This document shows, in pieces, positions 6,720-13,358 of a stretch of DNA of 15,828 nt (positions within the stretch are counted from its first letter, which is position 1; each line of letters opens with the position of its first letter). This DNA comes from Clostridium sp. SCN 57-10 (GTDB lineage Bacteria > Bacillota > Clostridia > Oscillospirales > Butyricicoccaceae), in the NCBI GenBank assembly GCA_001725215.1, contig MEFT01000041.1, positions 1-15,828 of the forward strand, given 5' to 3'. The position numbers and the translations under genes were made by a program. The notes beneath the pieces are model-generated. The model saw nothing but the letters and a program-made list of their open reading frames with translations, was not told where the DNA came from and ran no database searches.

Positions 6720-7741
6720 GGATTAACCCGCGCCGTCACACGCACCCCTTCCGTCACCGACAGCACATCAGCGACAATCAGCTCGCCCTGTATCATATCT
6801 CCGGTAATTTCGATCCATTTATCAAGCTCTAGCCCCGTTTGCACGGGCACCTTAACCGCTTTTCCGCCTCGCACCGCGAACAGATACTCGCCCTCTTCAT
6901 CCTGCCCGACGGCCGAATAAGGCACAAGCAGTGCGTCCTCATGACGGTCGACCACCAGCCGCGCCTGCGCGCTGTATCCCGGACGGAGGGTCGCAGGCGG
7001 ATAGGCAAGCGAAATCATAACATCGGTCTTAATCGTCTTATCCTGTGTAAGAAACCCTGTCTGCTTGGCAAAGGGAGTGATCTCGGTAACCGAGCCGGAG
7101 AAAGTCGTATCGCCACAGAGCGGCTCGCATGTTACACGGCACGGCATGCCCACAAAGAGCTGTGAAATCTTGTTTTCCGCGACCTGCGCCCGTACAGCCA
7201 GCTTTGATAAATCTGACACCGCCGCGCACGGTAAAAGACCTGAAATGACATCGCCCGCACTTCCGCCGAGCGACATCACCACGCCGTTTATGGGACTTTT
7301 GACGTCATACACCTCAGGCTCACCGGGCTGCAGCGCTGCAGCCGCAGCCGCAAAGCTTGCCACCGCGCCCGCCGGGTCCTCACTCTGGGCAAACTCCTCA
7401 AGCGACCGCTCTGCATCACGATAAACACCCTCGGACAAAGTTTCGCGGTCGTCAACCGTTTCGAGCCGCATCAGCGTCTGCCCGCGTGCAACCTTGTCGC
7501 CTACCTTTACGTAAACCGAAAGAATACGAGATGCGCCGTTTGGATAGACGGTATCCCGGCCTTGTTCGATCACCGTTCCGCGCAGCGTCACCGTATCGAT
7601 CACATCGCGTACGAGCGGCAGCACGCATGCGGCCTCTATGGGCTTGTCTCCCTTCATGCCCATACTGACGAGCACCATGATCACGATGATCACGGCGGTC
7701 GCAAAAATGACAATTTTATTTTTAATATTCTCATCCCCCAT
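6716..7741 (-). CDS. Membrane-fusion / HlyD-type periplasmic adaptor-like subunit
   Basis: A 341-residue protein with an N-terminal membrane anchor (about 9-28). Barrel-sandwich (lipoyl-like) halves follow: first GASRILSVYVKVGDKVARGQTLMRLE (about 69-94), second DVKSPINGVVMSLGGSAGDVI. Between them is a short Ala-rich helical stretch; after them come beta-barrel domains including LRPGYSAQARLVV and LLVPYSAV. This is the MacA/YknX type of adaptor that pairs with MacB/YknZ-type permeases in Firmicutes. Start ATG at 7739-7741 has only a weak upstream site. It is the first gene of a two-gene unit with the permease and is divergent from the small cysteine ORF at 7819. No ATPase gene is visible in the unit. 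Confidence 0.88.
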   Translation of the reverse strand: MGDENIKNKIVIFATAVIIVIMVLVSMGMKGDKPIEAACVLPLVRDVIDTVTLRGTVIEQGRDTVYPNGASRILSVYVKVGDKVARGQTLMRLETVDDRETLSEGVYRDAERSLEEFAQSEDPAGAVASFAAAAAALQPGEPEVYDVKSPINGVVMSLGGSAGDVISGLLPCAAVSDLSKLAVRAQVAENKISQLFVGMPCRVTCEPLCGDTTFSGSVTEITPFAKQTGFLTQDKTIKTDVMISLAYPPATLRPGYSAQARLVVDRHEDALLVPYSAVGQDEEGEYLFAVRGGKAVKVPVQTGLELDKWIEITGDMIQGELIVADVLSVTEGVRVTARVNP

Positions 7742-7818
7742 CGCATTCTTCGCTTCATATTCTCTTTCATTTGGGTGAAAATATTTAGCGCAACACGAAT
7801 TTAAAGGAGATGAAACAA

Positions 7819-7944
7819 ATGGCGATTGCCTGTCGCGAAAATGAATGTATTTATTTCCGAAATGGTGAATGTGACCTTACGCGCGCCGCGTCCGCGGGCG
7901 AGCGCAGCCGTAACGGCTGCATCTATTTTGTGGCTCGTGCATAA
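7819..7944 (+). CDS. Small cysteine-rich protein, 41 residues
   Basis: A short ORF with an excellent ribosome binding site (AAAGGAGATG, then ATG about 8 nt on). The product starts MAIACRENECIYFRNGECD and has four cysteines at 5, 10, 18 and 34. CIYF occurs twice, at 10-13 and 34-37. It resembles the short clostridial proteins with spaced cysteines and a terminal C-x-Y-F that some databases misleadingly call hydroxymyristoyl-ACP dehydratase; that link is from memory and unverified. Four cysteines could bind zinc or an Fe-S centre. It is divergent from the adaptor gene and ends 3 nt before the convergent radA stop. A perfect 7-bp hairpin (7904-7920, GCAGCCG/CGGCTGC) lies inside its 3' half and is followed by a T-rich stretch. 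Confidence 0.65.
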   Translation: MAIACRENECIYFRNGECDLTRAASAGERSRNGCIYFVARA

Positions 7945-7947
7945 AGC

Positions 7948-9171
7948 TTATGTTCCAAAACCCATCCTTATGGCTTCGCGCACATCCGAAGCAGGCAGCA
8001 GCTCTATGCCGGCCGCTCCCTTGAGCCCCGCCATGCACGCTTTAGGGAGAATGCATTTCCCGAAACCGAGCCGGCGCAGCTCTGAAATGCGCTGCGCCGC
8101 GCCCGAAACCGATCGCAGCTCGCCGGAGAGCCCTATTTCACCAAACACGGCGACATCGCCTGCGATAGGCTTTTCAAGATAGCTTGAGGCGACCGCCATC
8201 GCCACCGCCAGATCGGCGGCGGGCTCGTCCAGCAAAAGTCCGCCCACGACGTTGATGTATGTGTCATACGCGCTCAGCATAAGCCCTGCCCGCTTTTCGA
8301 GAATGGCGAGCAGCAGCACGGCTCGATTATAATCGATACCGGCCGCTGTGCGCCGGGAAGAGCCGTAAGCCGATTTCGTCACCAGCCCCTGTACCTCTGC
8401 CAGAATGGGGCGCGTGCCCTCAAGCACCGCCGCGACGCAGCTGCCGCTCGCCCCCTCGGGTCGGCCGGAAAGCAGCGCCGCCGATGGGTTCGGCACATCG
8501 ACAAGCCCCTCGCCCGTCATTTCAAACAGTCCCATTTCGTTGGTCGAGCCAAAGCGGTTTTTTGTCGCTCTCAGCATACGATAAGTTGCGTGCTGCTCCC
8601 CCTCAAAGGTGAGCACCGTATCCACCATATGTTCAAGCACTTTGGGGCCCGCGATGGCGCCGTCTTTGTTGACGTGGCCGACGAGAATGACCGACACGCC
8701 GCGCAGCTTGGCAAACTGCATAAGCCGCATGGTGCACTCGCGCACCTGCGACACGCTGCCCGGCACAGAGCTTACCTGCGCGTCGTACATGGTTTGAATG
8801 GAATCAATGACGATAACGGAGGGCGAAAGCCGCTCGGCCGTGGCAAGCACGCTCGTAAGCTCCGTTTCGGCGCAAATGAGAAGCGCACGCCCGCCGATGC
8901 CGAGACGAGCCGCACGCAGCTTGATCTGCGAAAGCGACTCCTCTCCCGTTACATAAAGCACGGTGCCCGCACGGCAAAGCTTGTCGGACGCCTGGAGCAG
9001 CAGCGTGGATTTCCCAATGCCCGGTTCGCCCGACACAAGCACGAGCGAACCTTGCACCATACCTCCGCCAAGCACGCGGTCAAGCTCGCTGATGCCCGTG
9101 CGCGTGCGCTCTCCTTCATCCGCACGGATGTCGTCAAGCGGCGTCGGTACGCCGCCGTGTCCCGCTGACAC
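7948..9171 (-). CDS. radA: RadA recombinase/ATPase body (cut off from its zinc finger by TAG)
   Basis: RadA is a RecA-like DNA helicase that processes branched recombination intermediates. From the first possible downstream start (GTG, 9169-9171) 407 residues are coded: Walker A GEPGIGKST (about 49-57), Walker B VIVIDSIQTM, the RadA-specific KNRFGSTNEMG motif, and the Lon-protease-like C-terminal domain (RAGLMLSAYDTYINVVGG to the end). The domain is intact and otherwise normal. The same frame continues upstream through an in-frame TAG (9193-9195) into a proper zinc finger beginning at 9288; with that stop read as a codon the gene would be 446 residues, the usual length. The GTG has only AGGGG about 17 nt upstream, a poor spacing. 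Whether a finger-less protein is made is unknown. It follows cwlD. Confidence 0.9.
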   Translation of the reverse strand: MSAGHGGVPTPLDDIRADEGERTRTGISELDRVLGGGMVQGSLVLVSGEPGIGKSTLLLQASDKLCRAGTVLYVTGEESLSQIKLRAARLGIGGRALLICAETELTSVLATAERLSPSVIVIDSIQTMYDAQVSSVPGSVSQVRECTMRLMQFAKLRGVSVILVGHVNKDGAIAGPKVLEHMVDTVLTFEGEQHATYRMLRATKNRFGSTNEMGLFEMTGEGLVDVPNPSAALLSGRPEGASGSCVAAVLEGTRPILAEVQGLVTKSAYGSSRRTAAGIDYNRAVLLLAILEKRAGLMLSAYDTYINVVGGLLLDEPAADLAVAMAVASSYLEKPIAGDVAVFGEIGLSGELRSVSGAAQRISELRRLGFGKCILPKACMAGLKGAAGIELLPASDVREAIRMGFGT

Positions 9172-9192
9172 GGCGCGGGCACCAAACGACCC

Positions 9193-9288
9193 CTACTTCC
9201 ACTGACCGCACTGAGGGCATTTACCCGACCATTTGGGCGCGTCAAAACCGCATTCGGTGCAAAGAAACACTGTTTTCTTTTTCGCCAT
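9193..9288 (-). pseudogene. radA: RadA N-terminal zinc finger, ended by in-frame TAG
   Basis: 31 codons starting at the ATG 1 nt after the cwlD stop, coding MAKKKTVFLCTECGF followed by DAPKWSGKCPQCGQWK and then TAG. The four zinc ligands (C10, C13, C24, C27) and the KWSGKCPQCGQW block are exactly those of intact RadA, where WN plus a linker normally follows. The ATPase body goes on in the same frame after the stop. The best explanation is a nonsense mutation or sequencing error; stop-codon read-through is the alternative. Listed separately because the two parts need not be made as one protein. Confidence 0.85.
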
Positions 9289-9289
9289 T

Positions 9290-10015
9290 TTAATTTCTCA
9301 TTTCTAAATAATCTATATAGCCGCAGGTTATGGCTATCGCCACTTTTGTCTGATATAAATCGCTGCGAAGCTTTTCTTCTTCCGCTTGATTGGATAAAAA
9401 ACCGCATTCCACCGTCACCGCAGGCGATTTGATATACTTCATCAGCATCACGCCATCGGGCGATGGCTTGCAGACGCGGGCGTTGTCGGGATCGAGCGTA
9501 GAACGCAGTCTGGCTTGCATATACTCCGCCAGCGTTTTTGATTCGGGCGCGTTGGGCGAATAAAACACCTGCGCGCCATAGTATTTTTCCTGCCCGAACT
9601 TATTCATATGGATGCTGACAAAGTCAAGCTGCGGAGCGTTTTGCGCAAGACGAAGACGCGCGTTGAGATCGGCCGCTTTATTGGTGCGCGTCGGCGCGCC
9701 GGCCGTATAATCGAGCGAGCTTTCATCGGAACGCGTCAGCCGTGCGCGCACACCTAGAAACCCCATTAGCGCTTCCGTCTTGCGTGTAATCGCAAGATTG
9801 ATGGTTGCCTCCACGGTACCGTTTTGAGAGACGGCCCCGCCATCCTCTCCCCCGTGCCCCGCGTCAAGCAACACGCAAGCCTCCCACGGAAGCGCCGTAA
9901 AGGTTGGTACCACGGTGTGGTGGCGTGCGCTATACATTAAGATCATTATACCTGCGGCCATGAGTAATGTCAAAACAAGCCCTCGTAATACCGTGCGGAA
10001 TTTTACGATGTACAT
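9290..10015 (-). CDS. cwlD: N-acetylmuramoyl-L-alanine amidase, CwlD-like
   Basis: Amidase_3 family zinc enzyme that cleaves the bond between muramic acid and L-alanine in peptidoglycan; CwlD in spore formers helps make muramic-delta-lactam in spore cortex. The 241-residue protein has an N-terminal signal anchor (about 9-28), then zinc ligands H54 in LLDAGHGGEDGG, E69 in GTVEATINL and H136 in VSIHMN, with catalytic E203 in VECGFLSN. I prefer the ATG at 10013-10015, with GGGGGGA 5 nt upstream, over the in-frame ATG at 10031-10033, which has no binding site. CwlD rather than a vegetative amidase is inferred from the short single-domain form. The radA start lies 1 nt after its stop. Confidence 0.88.
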   Translation of the reverse strand: MYIVKFRTVLRGLVLTLLMAAGIMILMYSARHHTVVPTFTALPWEACVLLDAGHGGEDGGAVSQNGTVEATINLAITRKTEALMGFLGVRARLTRSDESSLDYTAGAPTRTNKAADLNARLRLAQNAPQLDFVSIHMNKFGQEKYYGAQVFYSPNAPESKTLAEYMQARLRSTLDPDNARVCKPSPDGVMLMKYIKSPAVTVECGFLSNQAEEEKLRSDLYQTKVAIAITCGYIDYLEMRN

Positions 10016-10117
10016 ACAATCCCCCCGGAACATGGTATGCGGTGTCTTCCTTCAAAAGACTGCCCGCTGCGCATGTTCACACAGCAAACTGCAGACATGA
10101 TGAATAAAAAATGGGCA

Positions 10118-10146
10118 TTGCATATAACACACAGTTATGATAAAAT
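10118..10146 (+). promoter_or_regulatory. Extended -10 promoter of the YczE-like gene
   Basis: TTGCAT (10118-10123), a 17-bp spacer and TAAAAT (10141-10146), preceded by TG-n at 10138-10140 (extended -10). The start would fall near 10153, about 30 nt before the preferred GTG start at 10183. Confidence 0.7.
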
Positions 10147-10182
10147 AATCAAGGTTTCGATACTATGAATCGAGGTGCTACT

Positions 10183-10878
10183 GTGAAGTCTCTGTTACTC
10201 CGCTTTGCCAAGCTTTTTCTGGGCTTCGTTCTGCTTTCTGCCGGGATCGCGTTCTCCTTTGTGGCAGAGCTTGGGCTTTCACCCTGGGATGTACTCAACC
10301 ACGGCGCTTCCAAAGTTATGCCCATTACCATGGGGCAAGCCTCCATCATCATCGGACTTGTGATCTTAGCCTACGACGTTTTTTCCAAGGAACGCATCGG
10401 GTTCGGCACCTTTTTAAACATTCTTTGCATTGGGCCGCTTTTTGATGTGATTATCGCACTGCGCCTCATTCCTTCTGCCGAAACCATGCCGGGAAGGTTG
10501 CTTCTCTTGGCCATCGGCCTTGTGCTCGTCACGCTTGGAATGTATTTTTATATGTCTGCCGACCTCGGCGCCGGCCCGCGCGATACGCTGATGGTTGTTT
10601 TGACCAAACGGCTTCCCTTCCCCATCGGGGTTTGCAAGCTGGGGGTAGAAATGGTTGCCGTGGCGCTTGGCTTTGCTCTTGGCGGCTCTGTCGGCGTCGG
10701 TACGCTGATTTCCGTCGTCGCGGGGGGGCCGCTGACGCAGTTTTTCTTCCGATTGTTCCGTTATGACCCCACAAAGCGCAAAAACGAAACAATGTCGGAA
10801 ACGCTGCAGACACTGCGCGCCGCCTTCACCAAGCAGCCCGAAGGCGCCCAGGCACAGGAGTCAGGGGCATCTCTTTAA
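10183..10878 (+). CDS. YczE/YyaS/YitT-like integral membrane protein
   Basis: A 231-residue membrane protein of the COG2364 (YczE) type with about five hydrophobic spans and the repeated pattern LGLSPWDVLNHG (N-terminal half) and DLGAGPRDTLMVV (second half), typical of the family's internal duplication. Function is unknown in most bacteria; YczE of Bacillus affects lipopeptide antibiotic production. The C-terminal about 35 residues (after FRLFRYDPT) are polar and likely cytosolic. I prefer the GTG at 10183, with GAGGTG 5 nt upstream, over the in-frame ATG at 10165, which would sit only about 12 nt after the likely transcription start. It is a single-gene unit, divergent from cwlD, ending at a shared terminator. 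Confidence 0.85.
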   Translation: MKSLLLRFAKLFLGFVLLSAGIAFSFVAELGLSPWDVLNHGASKVMPITMGQASIIIGLVILAYDVFSKERIGFGTFLNILCIGPLFDVIIALRLIPSAETMPGRLLLLAIGLVLVTLGMYFYMSADLGAGPRDTLMVVLTKRLPFPIGVCKLGVEMVAVALGFALGGSVGVGTLISVVAGGPLTQFFFRLFRYDPTKRKNETMSETLQTLRAAFTKQPEGAQAQESGASL

Positions 10879-10953
10879 CAAGACATCTGCGCTTTCTTAT
10901 TTGCCTGCGCTGCGCATATCTCGGCAAGCCGTCACATACTGCATAGGATAAGC

Positions 10954-10983
10954 AAAAGCGAGAGGCCGAAGCCTCTCGCTTTT
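10954..10983. terminator. Bidirectional rho-independent terminator
   Basis: A perfect 13-bp stem (AAAAGCGAGAGGC and its complement) with loop CGAA and T-runs on both strands. It lies between the convergent YczE-like gene and rpsR. The preceding 75 bases, from 10879, hold no gene that I can see. Confidence 0.95.
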
Positions 10984-11009
10984 TAATGCGCCGAAGCGCA
11001 TATTTGCTC

Positions 11010-11264
11010 TTATTCCGCCGTATAGGGCAGGAGCGCGATGTGACGCGAGCGCTTGATGGCCTCGGTCAGCTGACGCTGATGCGCGGCGCAAGTGCCGGTC
11101 ATTCTGCGCGGAAGGATCTTCGCGCGATCAGAAATATACTTGCGCAGTCTGGCAGTGTCTTTATAATCAATCTCCTGAACCTTGTCGACGCAGAACTGGC
11201 ATACCTTGCGGCGGCGACGGTCACGCGGAGAGCGCTCGGGTCTTTCTCTGTTTTCTCTCTCCAT
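11010..11264 (-). CDS. rpsR: 30S ribosomal protein S18 (bS18)
   Basis: Small-subunit protein that binds 16S rRNA together with S6. The 84-residue product has the S18 core: KVCQFC at 20-25, IDYKDTARLRKYISDRAKILPRR, then TGTCAAHQRQLTEAIKRSRHIALLPY. The CxxC plus a later cysteine suggests the zinc-binding form of the protein. The start ATG at 11262-11264 has a perfect AAGGAGGT site 8 nt upstream. It is the last gene of the rpsF-ssb-rpsR operon, 22 nt after ssb. Confidence 0.97.
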   Translation of the reverse strand: MERENRERPERSPRDRRRRKVCQFCVDKVQEIDYKDTARLRKYISDRAKILPRRMTGTCAAHQRQLTEAIKRSRHIALLPYTAE

Positions 11265-11286
11265 GATACTACCTCCTTAATCAGTG

Positions 11287-11730
11287 TTAAAACGGCAGCT
11301 CGCCGTCATCGTCTGGAATCTCGCGGAAGCCGCCGTTATCCGAGGCAGCTTGAACGCCGGTATCGCGATATTGTGGATATTGCGCACCGCTTTCATAGCC
11401 GGGCTGGGAATCGCGCTTGCTCTCGGCAAAATGCACTTCTTCGGCAACGACCTCATAAGTGCGGCGCTTCTGACCCTGCTTGTCCTCCCAGTTGCGCACC
11501 TGAATCCTTCCGGAAACAGCGACAAGCTGACCTTTGCGGAACCACTTTGAAGCAAATTCTGCGGTCTTATCCCATGCGACAATGTCGATGAAATCGGTCT
11601 GCTTTTCTACGCCCTTAGAGTAGCTGCGGTCTATGGCAAGCGTAAACGAAGTAACGGCGGTATTGCTCTGCGTGCGGCGAAGCTCGGGATCGGCCGTCAG
11701 CCGCCCCATAAGGATCGCTTTGTTCAGCAT
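11287..11730 (-). CDS. ssb: Single-stranded DNA-binding protein
   Basis: Essential protein coating single-stranded DNA in replication, repair and recombination. The 147-residue protein has the OB-fold start MLNKAILMGRLTADPELR, the core FIDIVAWDKTAEFASKWFRKGQLV and SGRIQVRNWEDKQGQKR, a disordered Gly/Gln-rich linker (about 110-138), and the acidic C-terminal tip DDDGELPF that binds partner proteins. Start ATG with GGGAGG upstream. It sits between rpsF and rpsR as in most Firmicutes, 12 nt after rpsF. Confidence 0.97.
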   Translation of the reverse strand: MLNKAILMGRLTADPELRRTQSNTAVTSFTLAIDRSYSKGVEKQTDFIDIVAWDKTAEFASKWFRKGQLVAVSGRIQVRNWEDKQGQKRRTYEVVAEEVHFAESKRDSQPGYESGAQYPQYRDTGVQAASDNGGFREIPDDDGELPF

Positions 11731-11742
11731 AAAGCGCCTCCC

Positions 11743-12036
11743 TTAGTTCTTCGCTACAATGATCGAGCGCATGATTCCATCGGTAATCTTGTACACACGA
11801 TCAAGCTCTGCGGGGAATTCAGGCTTGCTCTCGAACTCGACGAGAACATAGTAACCCTCGTTCATATCGTTGATGGGATACGCAAGACGACGCTTGCCCC
11901 AATCCGCGACGTTCGACACCGTGGCGTTCGCCTCGATGAGGGACTTGAACTTTTCGGTGACCGAAGTGATCACCTCTTCGCCCTTCGTCACGTCAACGAT
12001 GAAGATGGTCTCGTACTTTCCGGTAACTTTCGGCAT
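11743..12036 (-). CDS. rpsF: 30S ribosomal protein S6 (bS6)
   Basis: Small-subunit platform protein, partner of S18. The 97-residue product reads MPKVTGKYETIFIVD, then a region with the conserved GKRRLAYPINDMNEGYYVLVEFES and ITDGIMRSIIV. I chose the ATG at 12034-12036, which has AAAAGGAGGTG 6 nt upstream; the longer frame to 12123 runs through the leader and promoter. First gene of the operon, with a good promoter and a bulged hairpin in the leader. Confidence 0.97.
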   Translation of the reverse strand: MPKVTGKYETIFIVDVTKGEEVITSVTEKFKSLIEANATVSNVADWGKRRLAYPINDMNEGYYVLVEFESKPEFPAELDRVYKITDGIMRSIIVAKN

Positions 12037-12055
12037 TTCTGCACCTCCTTTTGGA

Positions 12056-12082
12056 CTTATGGCCTGCCTTTGGGCAGACAAG
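12056..12082 (-). promoter_or_regulatory. Bulged leader hairpin upstream of rpsF (possible S6:S18 autoregulatory site)
   Basis: In the rpsF leader RNA CUUGU-CUGCC, loop CAAA, then GGCAG-(GCC)-AUAAG forms a 10-bp stem (one G-U pair) with a 3-nt bulge on the 3' side. It sits 7 nt before the GGAGG-bearing site. Leaders bound by the S6:S18 pair in other bacteria also use a hairpin with a bulge, but their conserved bulge is CCG; here it is GCC. The structure is visible; the role is inferred. Confidence 0.4.
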
Positions 12083-12094
12083 GATAACATATAT

Positions 12095-12123
12095 ATGTTA
12101 CACACATTTGGCAAGAAAGTCAA
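12095..12123 (-). promoter_or_regulatory. Sigma-A promoter of the rpsF-ssb-rpsR operon
   Basis: On the minus strand TTGACT (12118-12123), a 17-bp spacer, and TAACAT (12095-12100). The -10 region is embedded in the AT palindrome AACATATATATGTT. Start expected near 12088, just before the leader hairpin. Confidence 0.8.
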
Positions 12124-12155
12124 GCTTTATTTCTTTGCCTTACACGCAGAAACAC

Positions 12156-12182
12156 CGGCGCTTCCCCTGAAAAGAAGCGCCG
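12156..12182 (-). terminator. Probable terminator of the zinc-ribbon gene
   Basis: A 9-bp perfect stem (CGGCGCTTC with GAAGCGCCG) and a 9-nt loop, 20 nt after the stop of the zinc-ribbon gene. The tail on the minus strand is only GGTGTTTC, so termination may be weak. Confidence 0.45.
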
Positions 12183-12201
12183 ATGTCTGTCTTTTGGTCT
12201 G

Positions 12202-12687
12202 TTACTCCGCTTTTGCTCCGCACTCGCCGCAAAACTTGGTATCGGGCGAGAGCTCCGCGCCGCAGTTTTGGCACACACGCTTGGTCGGAATGGCATTCTC
12301 GACCGGCATGCCGCACTCGCGGCAGAATTTCGTGCCCGGGGGGTTAATGGCGCCACAGCCGCCGCATACGGCGCCGACCGGCTCGCGCGCGACTTTTGCT
12401 TCCACCGTCGCGTCACGCTCGGCGCGCTGACGCTGCTGCTCGGTACGGATTTCGGCCATGACATTCTTTGATGTGTCTGCGGCGGCACAAGCCTCTGCCA
12501 CTTCCTCATCAAGCGCAAGCCCTTCGGCTCGGCGTGCGTAGTAATGTTCTCCGATTTTGCGCATCTGCTCTGCAAAGTTTGCTTCCTCGGTCTTGAGTCG
12601 AATTGCCGCTTTGCCCTGCTCGAGCGCATCATTGGTCTTGTCGCCTACAGTTTTTGCAATTTCACCCAGTTTGTTAAGAAAAGACAT
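12202..12687 (-). CDS. Double zinc-ribbon protein with N-terminal helical region
   Basis: A 161-residue soluble protein of unknown function. Residues 1-105 are charged and helical (MSFLNKLGEIAKTVGDK onward), probably a coiled coil in the region around 60-100. The C-terminal part has two zinc ribbons with pattern CxxC-10-CxxC: C108/C111/C122/C125 and C139/C142/C153/C156, each ending in FCxxCG. Proteins of this build are common in clostridia and are loosely called zinc-ribbon domain-containing proteins; the ribbons probably mediate protein or nucleic-acid contacts. Start ATG has a strong AGGAGGT site. It is a single gene, upstream of rpsF on the same strand and separated from it by a weak terminator and the rpsF promoter. 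Confidence 0.85.
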   Translation of the reverse strand: MSFLNKLGEIAKTVGDKTNDALEQGKAAIRLKTEEANFAEQMRKIGEHYYARRAEGLALDEEVAEACAAADTSKNVMAEIRTEQQRQRAERDATVEAKVAREPVGAVCGGCGAINPPGTKFCRECGMPVENAIPTKRVCQNCGAELSPDTKFCGECGAKAE

Positions 12688-12778
12688 TTCCTGTACCTCC
12701 TATTTAAATCATTCTATCTATGCTGCTACGAAACTATGTAACACTGGTACGCAAGAGGCTTACGCCGACCGGCGTCCG

Positions 12779-13312
12779 CTAGTAGTCGACGCCCGCATCT
12801 GCGTCTTCAAACCGTTCTCCCATCTCCTGAAAGCGGCGCATCATTTCGCGCTTGCGCGCCGCGCGTCTACGCGACGGAAGCGAAACAACACGGTCGAACA
12901 AAAACAAAGCAAGCGCCAAATCGGCACCCCAAAGAAAAATCGCCCAGTCTGACAAGAACGCGGCGACAGCACCGAGCACAAAGACACGGCTGCGCACCGT
13001 CCCGATCAACTCCGCCCCATCGACACCGACACTCGGCGTTCCGCCGCTCATATCGGTGCGCGCATAGCGAATGGCGCCGTCGGTGTCGTAATAAGCGGCA
13101 AGACCGCCCTGCTCATACTCCTCCCGCTGAACGAGTGCCGCATTGCCGCGGCGCAGGGTATCAGTATCCTCGCGCACCGCGTAGAGCGCGTAAGAGAACC
13201 AGTCGGGCAAAATATTCTTCGGCCTCACGGAGAAATAAGTGGCCGCAAACAGCAATACGGCGCACAGGCTTATCAGAACTACGCGCAGGGCCGCGCGCTT
13301 GCGAGCGTGCAT
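12779..13312 (-). CDS. Two-span membrane protein of unknown function, possibly signal-peptidase-like fold
   Basis: A 177-residue protein with an N-terminal span (about 8-26), about 80 outward-facing residues, a second hydrophobic segment (about 109-139), then a basic cytosolic tail rich in Arg. I do not recognise the family. The layout (span, outer domain with GNAALV and DGAIRYARTD, then ELIGTVRSRVFVLGAVAAFL, span) is like the SipW/archaeal type of signal peptidase I, where an outer beta domain ends in a (I)xGKV...PYLG segment before a C-terminal span. But the serine motif SGSMxPT is absent (REDTDTL stands there), so it would be inactive. This reading is tentative. The start ATG has AAGGGAG 8 nt upstream. 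The promoter carries a perfect 22-bp palindrome. It ends in TAG. Confidence 0.7.
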   Translation of the reverse strand: MHARKRAALRVVLISLCAVLLFAATYFSVRPKNILPDWFSYALYAVREDTDTLRRGNAALVQREEYEQGGLAAYYDTDGAIRYARTDMSGGTPSVGVDGAELIGTVRSRVFVLGAVAAFLSDWAIFLWGADLALALFLFDRVVSLPSRRRAARKREMMRRFQEMGERFEDADAGVDY

Positions 13313-13336
13313 ATCTTATGCTCCCTTTTCAACGAA

Positions 13337-13358
13337 TTATGGTATGATCATACCATAA
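13337..13358. repeat. Perfect 22-bp palindrome overlapping a promoter, probable operator
   Basis: TTATGGTATGA joined to its exact reverse complement with no spacer. It covers the -10 element of the minus-strand promoter for the gene ending at 12779. This position and symmetry fit the binding site of a dimeric repressor. Extension by one base on each side is a mismatch. Confidence 0.7.

Noticed and set aside
7948..9288. Genome-wide recoding of TAG as an amino acid to explain radA
   Set aside because: TAG ends the phosphoesterase (257-259), the permease (5535-5537, right before a terminator) and the two-span protein (12779-12781), all at natural protein ends, so it is a normal stop here.
10016..10117. 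Minus-strand promoter for cwlD-radA
   Set aside because: No -35/-10 pair with acceptable spacing and match was found, so none is annotated although one must exist nearby.
12764..12777. Hairpin ACGCC-GACC-GGCGT just after the two-span protein gene as a terminator
   Set aside because: Only 5 bp and no T-run on the minus strand; too weak to call.
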